Shown: one piece after another, positions 31,191-41,812 of the stretch
Numbering within the stretch: position 1 is the first letter of the stretch
Layout: each line of letters opens with the position of its first letter
Assembly: GCA_051530055.1 (NCBI GenBank)
Contig: CM121342.1
Location: 15,934,001 to 15,998,000, forward strand
DNA: 64,000 nucleotides
Source: Neoechinorhynchus agilis
Taxonomy: Eukaryota; Acanthocephala
Direction of reading: 5' to 3'
Made by a program: the position numbers and the translations under genes
The notes under the pieces: generated by a model
Database searches by the model: none
Told to the model about the DNA's origin: nothing
Seen by the model: the letters and a program-made list of their open reading frames with translations, nothing else

Positions 31191-31907
31191 AAAAATTGAA
31201 ATTGCTTTTCGCATCTCACCTTACAACACCTTGAAGCAACGATCTAGAACAAAAACGTTCTGAGCAAAGGTGTCTATTAAAAAACGTTGCGAAAAACAAA
31301 GTTTGCAGTACTTGGACTCAATTTCATTGGAAAGATATGAAAAAATCAGAGCATAGCAGTTAACCTGAAGACGAAATCGAACCAAAATAAGCGATTGGAC
31401 AGGAAATCAACTTCTCGTACGCAAATGGGCAGATATTAAAACACACCTTAAATACGATTGAGCGTTTCCAATACGATAAAAGAGTTCTTATTTATAAATA
31501 GTCTTTTCAGATTTCGCTCAAATTCAGACATTTCATAAATAGTTCTTCAGAATTTCTGATTGAGCCAACAAAATAATTTTAATGAGACACAAATCTAAAT
31601 ACCGTAATTAAAACTTTCATCATGGAATTATTGAGAAATGAGATGTAGGAAAACTAATTTTGTAAATTGAGTTCCAAACAAAAAGTTAGAGTATGTGCAT
31701 CGTCGTTGATGTCTGCAGTGCAAAAGATTCCGTCAGGAAATTTAATTTAAACATTCCAAATACATATATTAAAAATTAATTTAACAACACACACATCGTC
31801 CTTCTCCTTGTACATTTTATCAGAATTTCCGGTACTTAAGTATTATATCGACCATCGCAATTAGACGGTACTAAGGTAGGCGTGTAATTTATAAGAAAAT
31901 TAGGCGC
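31191..31907. other. AT-rich segment, nothing recognised
   Basis: No gene, known repeat or structure is seen between the LINE fragment and the duplicated block that begins at 31908. Confidence 0.4.
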
Positions 31908-32725
31908 ATCGGAAATAAATTAGTTAACTTGAATCCGGAGTGGCAAAGCTATCAAAACAAAGATACTGTTTTGTTGATTTTGTGGCAACGACTTCTTCCG
32001 GATGCCCGGCGTGCAACCATAGGACGTTTGTGTCGGCGAACAGAGGGAAGGACAACATACATTTGACCATCATAAACAATAATAAATACCTCGTCTTGAT
32101 TACGTGCAGCTGCTAAAATCTCAATATTTCGCCCGTCACCAGAAGTCCGACGAGAAGGACGAGATTAATAAGTCAGTCTCTATTTTTATAATCACCAAAT
32201 GACACATATAAATGAACAACTTCTATACAATTCTTTATCTGTGAGGGTCGGCACTAGCCCTCCTGAAGGACCTGGGGAAACGAATTTACGCAGCGACTGG
32301 AAAGCCAAGATCGACGTCGTTCTTGGCGCAAAAAATAAGCATTGCGGTGAAGTGGGGCAATGCGGCTAGCATTTTGGCCAGCGCCGATGAATAGGAGCGT
32401 TGATGAAACTATAAATTATGTATGTTCGAAAAAAAAACAATTTACCTAAATTTTAATTTCTTTCGATAGCGCTCGCATCACAGAATTCAAGCGATTACGC
32501 TGTTTACCGAATTATTTGCTTTACTCGCGCAATCTAATTTTTTATCCCAGTGTTTGAGCGGAAAGCAAACCAAGAACGCGGCAATTTCGTATTGTAGGTA
32601 AAATTATTTAAATGATTTTATTATAAATCTCGTATTTTATAATGCGCGTCACAAAGTGTTAATCAAAATTTCGTTCCATCTCCATCTTTTTTTACCTGTA
32701 ATAAACAACAATTTTTTAGAGGAGC
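31908..32725. repeat. Second copy of the 24998-25616 segment
   Basis: From TCGGAAATAAATTAGTTAAC to CCTGTAATAAACAACAATTT the sequence follows 24998-25616 closely, covering the right part of the foldback and one tandem unit. The one large difference is an insertion at about 32248-32435. The other copy therefore shows the empty site. Confidence 0.75.
32248..32435 (+). mobile_element. 5'-truncated LINE of family R, insertion
   Basis: The inserted 188 bp encode LLKDLGKRIYAATGKPRST, SFLAQKISIAVKWGNAASIL and a stop, the typical C-terminal end of family-R open frames (compare LGKML...QRISASIQRGNA at 58300-58545). A short 3' segment and a run of nine A follow. Compared with the empty site at 25340, a few target bases (about nine) are lost instead of duplicated. 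Confidence 0.7.
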
Positions 32726-32744
32726 TTATTTAATTTTGATTGGT

Positions 32745-33010
32745 TGTCTTAAAAGATCATAAATGTCATGAAATCATCCGCAAAACCGCTCTGGATCACT
32801 CAGCTGCCGTAATGATGTAATGGTCGAAAGGACGGATGCAGAGTTCCCCCGTGTTGCAGAGCCAGACTAATGTTTTGTAGGATAAATGCTCCTGCCCTCT
32901 GATCGCCAGTGACTCGTCTCAATCTTAAACAATTGCTTGACTAGGCCCCGCTCCGCGGTACCAAGCGACTAGAGCGTCTCGGCGCCAAAGGGAACAAAAT
33001 AATGATTTCG
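32745..33010 (-). pseudogene. Family R LINE tail
   Basis: On the minus strand the pieces RLRRVTGDQRAGAFILQNIS, LALQHGG and, in another frame, RGNSASVLSTIT are visible, homologous to the plus-strand copy at 50930-51130 and the tails at 14829 and 39543. Frameshifts are present. It is a 5'-truncated dead copy. Confidence 0.6.
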
Positions 33011-33312
33011 ACTCAGGTCTCTGTATTTTGTCCGCCTGCAAACGATTGATGCGCGATTATCACACCCACGCACACGCAATCAATGCGCAATTTTCGAGTA
33101 GGGTATAAACGTTGTGCGTGTGGGCGAGGTTGAGTTGTTTACCAGTAAAAACTTGTTATCTGTCATGAGTACCACAATTGGCGGCGAGGTCTTGAGGACC
33201 ATACTAGAGCAGCGGGAAAGTTGGCAGACTGCTATCGCGGCATAAAGAAAAAAAACTCGGAGGTTTAACAGGTAGTTCCATTCCGACCATTCGATGACAA
33301 AAAGATTTTGTT

Positions 33313-33475
33313 TTGAAGGTTAATAAAGAGGATTTAGAAGATTTGACGGCAAATGATTTGACGACGATATATTTTTCAGAAGGTTTGAAACATAATAACT
33401 TTAGTGATGACGGGAGATATCAGATTAAAAAATGTTTTAGGACCAAGTGGGCGGTGCTAATGATTTTCCTGGAAG
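33313..33475 (+). pseudogene. LINE gag-like fragment upstream of the Penelope element
   Basis: The frame KVNKEDLEDLTANDL ... YQIKKCFRTKWAVLMIFLE parallels RITKESIKNATINNV ... YQIKKHFSAKWAHMIAFLS from the gag of the Jockey-like LINE at 38488-38859. It stops matching at about 33478, exactly where the Penelope-like frame begins. It is either the interrupted target of the Penelope insertion or a transduced piece. Confidence 0.5.
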
Positions 33476-33482
33476 TTGAAAG

Positions 33483-36229
33483 ATGCGGATGGACAGTCCG
33501 ATCTTCGCTGCTGCCAAGAATTACATTGCGATGTTGGAGCGTCTGAAGGGTCACGAACAACGGATTCAGTTCCTCACAAGGTGCCTCCGAAATAAAATAC
33601 TCTCTGCATTCCTCGATGGTGTCCGTGTGCCGAAGGGTTTTTTTTGCGTGAGAAGCGCATCAGGGAAAATCTATGCAGGTTCCGGTTTGTTTGCCTCAAA
33701 GTCAGGATAAGAAATACCTGGAACTATCTACAATGTTTGAGGAACGATCTCGATATATGTAAGCAGTATTTGTCAGAAGTGTTGGGAAAGGAGGAATTTT
33801 CGCGTGTGATGGATATCGCGCTGGATGCTGGCCAAACTGCGAAGCGAACTTCCAAAGATCGAATGAAAGCGAAATATGCCGCGTTATGCGAATCGAAGGT
33901 CGATCCGAGCCGACCGAGGAGTCAAGTCTTACTCACCGACCGGATGACGTGCATTCCGGATGGAATGTTGAATAGAGATGAACGTATGGTTCTCTCACGT
34001 GGACCGTCCTTTGCACCGACACATGCACTGAGGAAAGAGGATGTATTCCAATTGCAAGTGGACGTCGCGCGCTTAGCGTACCAACTACGGGTAAAAGCTG
34101 TTCGTGATGGGGAACGTCTGGTTGCTGCAGAGGCCAATGCACCGCCTAGTTGTGAACCTGAGTGTGTCTCGCGATCTCGACCGCGTTTTGATTTCGAAAG
34201 GAATGTATTCGCAGTACCGAGAGCTGATGATCACACAGAGAGAAAATTGTTGATGTTGCGAGAGGGCATAGAAAACTTGACGGATCGTTATATGGATTAC
34301 CGCTCGAAACCGAATCTTCCGTTGAGTGAACGACGAGCACTGAGGTCCCTGAAAGAGAAAGTGCAAAAGAAGGAGATGAGGATAACAGTGAGCGATAATG
34401 CAGGTGATCTCGTGGCGATGGAAAGCAGCGTGGAAAGTGCGATGATGGGGACGTTATTGGGTCACACTGATACATATACAATGGCGACAAAAGACGAATG
34501 TGAGCAACAGCGCAAGGAGTTGAATGCTGCTCTTCGAAAAGTGATATCGGCTCGAGAGTTGAAAGGGATGAGCAGTTTCACACACGGTCCATTACGTACG
34601 CCGGTTATGTACGGATTGGTCAAGACACACAAGATGCCTATTGGTCCGGTTACACCGCAAGCAGCCTCATTGCTGAAATGCAGACCAATCATATCTGCGG
34701 TTAATGGACCAGCGTACCGTGTTTCTAGTTCCCTGGCTTCGGCTATCGGTCCATTGCTACGGAGGACACGGGCATTTGTGAGTAATACTGATGAGCTGCT
34801 ATCAACGTTGCGATCGCGACAGAATGAATTGACCAACAGTCGCGTAATGTCTTTTGATTTCGTGGCATTGTACACCAATGTGGACAACGAGGGAGCAGTA
34901 CGTGCGCTGGAGAAAAGGTTGAAGGAGAATGAGGATCTTGACCTCTTTGGTCTACTACCAGACGATGTTATTGGTCTGACACGATTGGTATTGAAGTGCA
35001 ACCTTTTTCGTTATCGAAACCAGCTATATAAGCAAGTTCGTGGTCTCGCAATGGGAAATAGTTTGGCTCCGGTATTGGCCATCCTCTACCTCGATGACCT
35101 GGAAAGACTGCACATCTATCCACATTTAGTGTCGAGTCAAGTTTACCTCCGCTATGTGGACGATGTGTTGCTGACCTTCACCGAGGATGATGAGGTCGAT
35201 ACCATTGAGTCACTATTAAATTCAATGGACTCGAATAGGAGGATTCAAGTTACAAGAGACCAACCTTCGGACTACCTGCCATTCCTCAATCACCGCTTCA
35301 AATCCGACGATGTGTCCAACTTCAATTGGTATCGAAAGCCATGCAGGAAGTCGATTGTGATGCACCGAGATTCTCACCATCCTTGGGCGATGAAAGCGGC
35401 GATATACGCTGGTATGCATAAATCGGCAACCACCTGCTCATCGTCGTGGGACGCGAAGCGTGGAGCGGTAGAAGCAGTAAACAAGATCTTCGCGGACAAC
35501 GGATATTCGACAGAGGAGATCGAAGGATTCCAGCGAGAAGTTGAAAATAGAATTAGACGGGACGTTGGACCCATGAGGGAACGAAAGGACGATAGGCCGA
35601 TCCTACGAATTCCGTACGTTAGTGAAATGTTCACGAAGAGAGTTAAAGTACTGCTCAGGCAAGCAGGGTTGAATGTGCGTATTGTGCACAGAGGGTGTAG
35701 AACGCTGCGGAGGATGCTGACGAGAACGAGGCATCATGAGGATCATCAGGAATGCCCTCGGTCGTGCCTAATGTGCAGATACGCAGCAGGTGCGAGGATG
35801 GACGAGGAGCGTCAGCAAGCCATTGATCGTGACTGGAAGATGTGCGATCAGAGCAGTGTGGTCTACGAGATCCGGTGTGAACGGTGTCGGATTGACTGTG
35901 GCCACTTGGTCACGTACGTGGGCAAAACAGAAAGGCCACTTCGCCAAAGGGTGGCCGAGCATGTACGAAACTCGTTGAACCCAGGTGCGCAATCGTATGT
36001 GACGACACCGTGGGCAAAACATTATTCGCGAGTCCACCCGGATGGAACAGTTCAGCTGTCCACGCGCATAATGTACAAAGCGCAGGATCCCGTCGAACTG
36101 TCGATAGCGGAAGCGCTGATTATATCCCGAGAGACCCGGGATCGTGAGGACTCTAGCGGGCATCGGTCGGTCGGTAGGACACTCATTAACCAGAAGGATG
36201 AGTTGTCTGCCGTCATGAATCTCATGTGA
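33483..36229 (+). CDS. Penelope-like element reverse transcriptase with GIY-YIG endonuclease
   Basis: This is a nearly complete retroelement protein. The start (33483-33645: MRMDSPIFAAAKNYIAMLER ... LTRCLRNKILSAFL) matches the N-terminal region of such elements and is separated from the main 861-codon frame by a run of eight T (33638-33645), a likely one-base slip. The main frame has the RT blocks in order: YGLVKTHK, RPIISAVNGPAYRVSSSLAS, MSFDFVALYTNV, GLAMGNSLAPVLAILYLDD and the catalytic YVDD at 35153-35164. Then come a Cys-rich linker (CPRSCLMC) and the C-terminal GIY-YIG nuclease (VVYEIRC ... TYVGKTERPLRQRVAEH ... SIAEALII). These elements copy themselves by target-primed reverse transcription. 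Apart from the T-run there is no stop. Confidence 0.9.
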
Positions 36230-36238
36230 ACTTCCACT

Positions 36239-36325
36239 CCACTTCACTCGCATTGTAGATTACACCCTGAAGAAGCCGTTGGACGGCGAAAGCTAGGTGT
36301 TTCAATAAAATCTCTTTCAGTCGGA
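36239..36325 (+). other. 3' tail of the Penelope-like element with hairpin motif
   Basis: After the stop codon the sequence CTGAAGAAGCCGTTGGACGG then CGAAAGCTAGG forms a GCCG/CGGC hairpin between CTGAAGA and GAAA. A diverged copy of this tail is at 52840-52985. It probably marks the 3' end of the element. Confidence 0.55.
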
Positions 36326-36599
36326 TTGTCAATCAATACAATCATCAATAGATAAAACATGCGACTGAACAACCAAGCAGCGCTTAGTAATCTTATCAGA
36401 ATGAAACTATTTGAGGAGCTTCTTCGCAGTAAAAGTATTAAGCATAAAAATATATCATTTAAAGTATCAGATTTGGTGCTAAACCCTCCGCCGAACATGT
36501 CCAAAGATGAGTCTTGAAAAGGAGTCCTTCGGAGAACATTTATCATCCTATGAATTAAAATTTTTTCGATATTAGTTGAGCTAACCACCTGAAATACTT

Positions 36600-38880
36600 G
36601 AGAGGAGCAAAATAAAGAGTTATGAGCGTAGGAATTGCGTTTGTTCCAAAACAGATTAACGTCTTCTTTAGAAAATAAAATGAACTTATTTATGTTTTCT
36701 GGGAACCAAGCAGGGCTCGCCCTAACCCCGAAAATATTTCTGTATGAAATTTATCCAATGACTTCAGCGTAAGATACAGTGCTTATCCAGTTGGGGGTTT
36801 TATGTTTTCAGTCTATAAATTTTTTTAAAATAATGTTCCAAAATTTGGAACCGAATTTTTTTACTGATTCCAGCTTAGCTTTATTGATGTTATTACTGGC
36901 AAGCGTCCAATAAAATTCAAGTTTCCAGTGTTTACTTAAGAGAAAGTTACCACTAATTTCATTAGGGTCGATTTCTATGTAAAGGGTATAAAGATATCAG
37001 GTGTTTTTTCGCAGCGTCTGATATTATCCTATTAACATTGTACAATTAAATTAAATATCCCGTTACATCTTCCTCCCATGGCAATTTTAGGTTTTAGGTC
37101 CAGTTTGCTGAAGTTGAAAACAATTAAATCGTGTCCCATGGCACGTTGATCTAAAAATTGAGTAGAAACTCTAACACATATATTCATGTATTTTTTAATG
37201 AGGCATGAACGAGTGAATGTCTCGTGACACATGAGGAAACGAGGGAAATGGGGTTAAATGTATGTTGTATAAATTAGTAAAATCCTTAAAAGCATTTAAT
37301 GATCTAGTGCTAAAGTCCCCGACAATCACATCAGGAGACCATTCCCGGAACCATTGTGAGTAATCTTTTAAAAATTTATTGACTTTTCTAGGCGGTATGT
37401 AAATATTACATAAAATGATACGCCCTGCATTGGTTGATAAAAAATCATTGATACAAAATAATTGGATGGCAAGATTTTCATTTTTATTTTGATATAAAAG
37501 TTTGGGACAATGTTCTTTTTCTAACAAAAGTTTGTAACCCTCCCGAAAAGCCGACATGTTTAATCGATGGGTTCGTAAAAGTTCGAAATCGAATATGAAA
37601 TGGCAGCTGAAGTGTCCGATTCCTGTATACAGATAACATCCTTTTCTAATATATTACCCTGTTCAATGACCTCACAAGAAATATGGCTACCCTTCGATAT
37701 ATTGTATGATATAATACTTTTATTTTTTGTCATAATGCAAAGGGCGAAGAGCAATTTCTTCCCTTAGGAAAAATTTACTGGTCGAGTTTTCTTTTAAATA
37801 GGTAGGGTCTGTAACATGATCTACAATCATCTCCTCGTCGGAATCTGGTATACCAGTCTCCTTATTTTTTTACATAATTTTTTAGCAGATTAATTTCTTC
37901 ATCTTTCTCGTCGACTTTTTTAGAAAGAATTTTTATTTGTTCTTGTAGAAAATTAAGTTGAGACATTAAAGATTTAATTATATTACTTTCTGATGATTGA
38001 ATTATTTGATTTTGATGGAGGATAGGAGTGAGTTGGATAATTTTTATTGACCCATACGTTAGATTTTTGCCCACTGAGATGTACACTTGATTTGAAATAA
38101 TTAGCCACTGCGGAGCAGAACCTTTTATAGGCCTTGTGATTTCCACCGCCGTTGCAGCAAATTACTTTATTATTGTTAGTACAATCAGAGGACATGATTC
38201 TCGGCGCAAATTCCGCATTTCGGCTCATTTCTACATTGCGAAAGTGTGTGTCCCCACTGATTGCATTTGGGGCATTGCGTTAAGATATAATCATAAATAG
38301 AGTTATTTCTTGGAAATGAAAAATTTATCCAATGAGCTAGGAATCCGACTGAGGCTCCCTTTAATTTCTCAATAACGTTTACTGAACCTTGAACTAATAA
38401 GGCATATGGAGGTTTTTCCGGATTTCGATATAGTAATTTTATTGGTTCAACCTGAAATTTATGTTCAGAGTTGGAGGTCTTTCTTGTTCAAGTTGGGAAT
38501 ATTTTAACCAGAAGAGAACATTTTCGTAAAACATTACTGAAATCCACTTGGTTATCCTTTAACATTTTTGCAAATAAATATAATCCTTCATAACTTAGAA
38601 AGGCGATCATATGCGCCCATTTTGCGGAGAAGTGTTTCTTAATCTGATATATTTTAGCATTTTCCCAATTTTTCGGAGTTAGATAGTTGACAAAGTAGTT
38701 CTTAATGACATTATTTATGGTTGCATTTTTGATACTTTCTTTTGTAATACGCAAAATATACTCGTCTTTCAGTCTAGGCAGCTTCGGAATGAAACTTTTT
38801 GTTTGGGAAAGATGATCCTTCATTACGAACAACCATAATTGGAATTTGGTCATTCGCAAATAAACTGTGGGAAGCTAACA
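36600..38880 (-). pseudogene. Jockey-like LINE: gag and endonuclease, decayed
   Basis: On the minus strand the order is ORF1 (38488-38859, WAHMIAFLSYEGLYLFAKML), then a cluster of CCHC zinc knuckles near 38280-38130 (C-x2-C-x3-GH-x4-C, then CGIC..NH and a third), a spacer with a short coiled-coil (37862-38146), then the endonuclease of ORF2 (37560-37754 SIISYNI ... DVICIQES; 37195-37557 RIILCNIYIPPRKV ... DVIVGDFSTRS). Stops separate the pieces. The reverse transcriptase is missing or unrecognisable below 37195. The gag domain architecture is that of Jockey/I-clade LINEs. Confidence 0.7.
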
Positions 38881-39079
38881 ACCCGTATTTATTACAAACA
38901 ACAACGTTTGTGTGGAGGGGGCAAGAAACTAATTATACAAAACCACATTTGGAGAATCTTCAACTTTACTCAAATTAAGGTTTTCAATTTGACTTGACAT
39001 TTCTTTGTCTGGAGGGTCTTTTCCTCGGAACTGTTTCATTGTTTGTTTTCGATCAGGCGCTGATTTTTGTGCATGGCGC

Positions 39080-39225
39080 ACGGCATCCCGAGAAATCCTT
39101 CTATAACCCAACGACGGAATGGGGTGTACCACATTTACGGCATCCCGAGAAATCCTTCGTTTCAATGATTCCTTCCCCCCAACGAAGGATTGGGATGCCC
39201 ATGAATACGGCATCCCGAGAAATCC
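39080..39225. repeat. Short tandem repeat, ACGGCATCCCGAGAAATCC
   Basis: The 19-bp sequence ACGGCATCCCGAGAAATCC occurs at 39080, 39137 and 39207. The flanks (CCAACGA.GGA.TGGG and CAT..TACGG) also repeat, so the unit is about 57-70 bp. It is too few and too irregular for a CRISPR, and the genome is eukaryotic. Confidence 0.65.
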
Positions 39226-39542
39226 GGAGTTATATTTGTCCCTTTAAAACTTTCAGAGCTTAGGTTGATTTCAATAAATTGATCAAGAGTTGTCATAGTG
39301 ACCAAATCATAACATTGCAAGTAATTTGCTTTCTTATTTTTATTCGCAAATATTTTGCGTCATTGATACGCGAGTGTAACAGCGAAGAGTTAATTAGTTC
39401 TATAATTTCTCCTACAATTCGAGACCTTGCTAACGGACGGACTTTCTAATGTATTTCCGGCATTCAACTAAAAACTGATCGGAATTGAGCGTAGCTATAT
39501 ATTTTTTTCCAATTTGTATTCTTTTTATCAAACATAGTTAAT

Positions 39543-39615
39543 AAATGTCATGAAATCATTCACACCACCTCTCTGAATATCTCAGCTGCCGTCCTGGTGT
39601 AACGGTCGAAAATTA
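39543..39615 (-). pseudogene. Family R LINE tail
   Basis: Read on the minus strand, TTTTCGACCGTTACACCAGG, ACGGCAGCTGAG and the following ATGATTTCATGACATTTATT match the 3' ends at 14829 and 32745. It is a very short 5'-truncated copy. Confidence 0.5.
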
Positions 39616-40590
39616 AAATCCTTTGAAACTTCAAATATATTTGAGTACTTCTGACGGAGTGACATTTGGCATTATATTCCGACGGATAGGTCTTTTCGCA
39701 TCTCAACTTTAACCAAAATGCCCACATCGAAAAGACGTTCATCTAGGGAGTTCTATTCGTCGCTGCTCCTTTAAAGCTATTGAAGCTTGAGGTTATTTTA
39801 ATAAATTGATCAAAAGTTTTCATAGCGAACAATTTGCAACATCATTCGATTGCAAGCAATTCGTTCGCTGATTCTGTGAAGAATAGACCATATTTATTAG
39901 CTCTAAGCTATTTTCTAGTTTTCATTGTTTTAATTCACTTCTTTTAAAGCGGCATCTACAAACACCCTCACAATTAATTCCTTTTCAATACGAAAGCTTT
40001 TGCAGCTGCCCGTTTCCGCAGCCCTATGATTTACAAGCATTCATTCACAGTGATTCCGAGCTAGTATACGCATTCCTGCGAAACGAAAAATCTTGTTGAG
40101 GAAAAGTAGAATGACAAAATGAATGCTGGTAATAGGCAACGAAAAATCAATAATAATCACGAAAAACAAAAAATCGAAGACCGCAAAGGAGCAAATTCAG
40201 TTTAATACGCCATCAGTGAAAATGAGCCATAACAGAGTTCAAGGTGAAGCCATATTAAATTACACTCGGTATTTAATTGGTTTGTCACAATCGCCGGTCT
40301 TATAAAGAATGTTGAAATAGCTTAAAATCCATATGAAAGAGGACCGGGGAACTGCACTTCGTTACTCGGAATTCATACAATACTAAGTGTAAACTCGAAG
40401 ATCTGAATAATAGAGACAACGGTAAAGTTCTATTTGTTCCAATAAAGTATCAACGACCCAAAGAAAGAGCTTCGATCAAGGAATCATCAAACAAGTCGCA
40501 TAAACAATCGGTATTACCGTTGCAGATATTAGTTTCAGTCGCACATTTACTAAATGGCAAAATGTTTTAGGTTCGATCGTGAAATAAAGC
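39616..40590. other. Gap between repeats, nothing recognised
   Basis: AT-rich. Short frames are present but no family or structure is recognised. Confidence 0.4.
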
Positions 40591-40599
40591 TTTACTTAG

Positions 40600-41540
40600 C
40601 TGACTATGAATAGTATGCGCGAAGCGACTAAATCAGATTCGGAATTGCGTAAGGTGAAGCGGTTCTTAGTGAGTGGTTGGCCATCCACTGTCCCCCCGGA
40701 ACTACACCAATATTCGTCTCGCAGACAAGAGCTTTCAGTAGAGGACGGAGTCATCCTATGATTGCAACGCCTTATAATCGCCCAGGCATTGAGGAATAAA
40801 GCACTTGATGTCTTACATACTGGACACCCCGGGATAACAGCAATGAAAGACCTAGCAAGGCATTATTGTTGGTGGCCATCCATACGAGAGGACATCGAAC
40901 ACAAGTTAGGAACGTGCGTGAACTGCCAGAGCAGGAGACCAGATGCAGCAGAAACTCCGATGTACCAATGGGATGTGCCAGAGGAACCGTGGACCCAAAT
41001 CCATTTGGATTTTGCGGGACCAATCAATGGACAATCGTTTCTAGTGCTTATAGACGCGTATAGCCACTGGCCGGAGATTTTTCCAATACACTCAACATCT
41101 GCATTCGAAACCATCGACAAATTAAGATCCGTTTTTGCACGATTCGAAGTCCCAGCCGAAATCATATCTGACAATGGCCCTCCCTTTCAGTCCGCACAAT
41201 TTAAACAGTTTTGTTCAACAAATGGGATAAGGCATATCCGTTCATCTCCCTACCATCCTCAAACCAACGGTTTGGTAGAGAGATTCATCGGAACCTTCAA
41301 GAGACGAGTACACATCAAAAACGATCGGTAGTTACCGGAATACACCACACAACACTAGCCAAAAAACACCAGCTGAGACATTATTTGGACGGCGGTTGAA
41401 GACCGTATTTGATCGTATACGTCCGAATTTACGATCGACTATAAGCAGGAGACGAAATATACAAAAATCCAAACACGACGCTCGATCGGAAATTAGTATT
41501 CAAACCTTCGGATAGTGTGTGGATTCGCGATCGTCGCTCA
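40600..41540 (+). pseudogene. Ty3/gypsy retrotransposon fragment with integrase
   Basis: The first part (about 40605-40758) fits the end of the RNase H connection region (VPPELHQYSSRRQELSVEDG) and is cut by TGA at 40759. The frame 40762-41331 has the HHCC zinc domain (HTGHPGITAMKDLARHY ... CVNC) and the DDE catalytic core (HLDFAGP, SDNGPPF, PYHPQTNGLVERFIG). After TAG at 41329 the weaker KPSDSVWIRDRRSNSWK resembles the GPY/F end. Reverse transcriptase and LTRs are absent nearby. It is a dead fragment. Confidence 0.85.
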
Positions 41541-41812
41541 AACTCGTGGAAAGTGACGGGAAGGTCAAGAAGCCGTGAGCACTGAAGTGGAAGACGCAGA
41601 ACAAAAAAAAACTCACCAATAACATTTCCAAGACGGGGATCAAGGGAACGTAAACCATACCCGCGATATGATTCACAAAAAGAGAGGGAGATACACATAA
41701 AAGTATGTGTGTCGCATTGGATATCGATTCGGACCAACACATATATAGATAGCGTGTGCTAATTTGAAGGTGGACTTCGAATAACGAACTAGTTGTTGTC
41801 ATATGGCTACCA

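Noticed and set aside
33922-35634. Long minus-strand frames opposite the Penelope element
   Set aside because: Antisense shadows of the reverse-transcriptase frame.
36265-36295. A strict hammerhead ribozyme after the Penelope element
   Set aside because: CTGAAGA and GAAA are present with a stem, but an extra base precedes the stem and no stem III or cleavage triplet can be drawn, so it is reported only as a motif.
39080-39225. CRISPR-like spaced repeats
   Set aside because: Only three copies with irregular spacing, the flanks also repeat, and the genome is eukaryotic.
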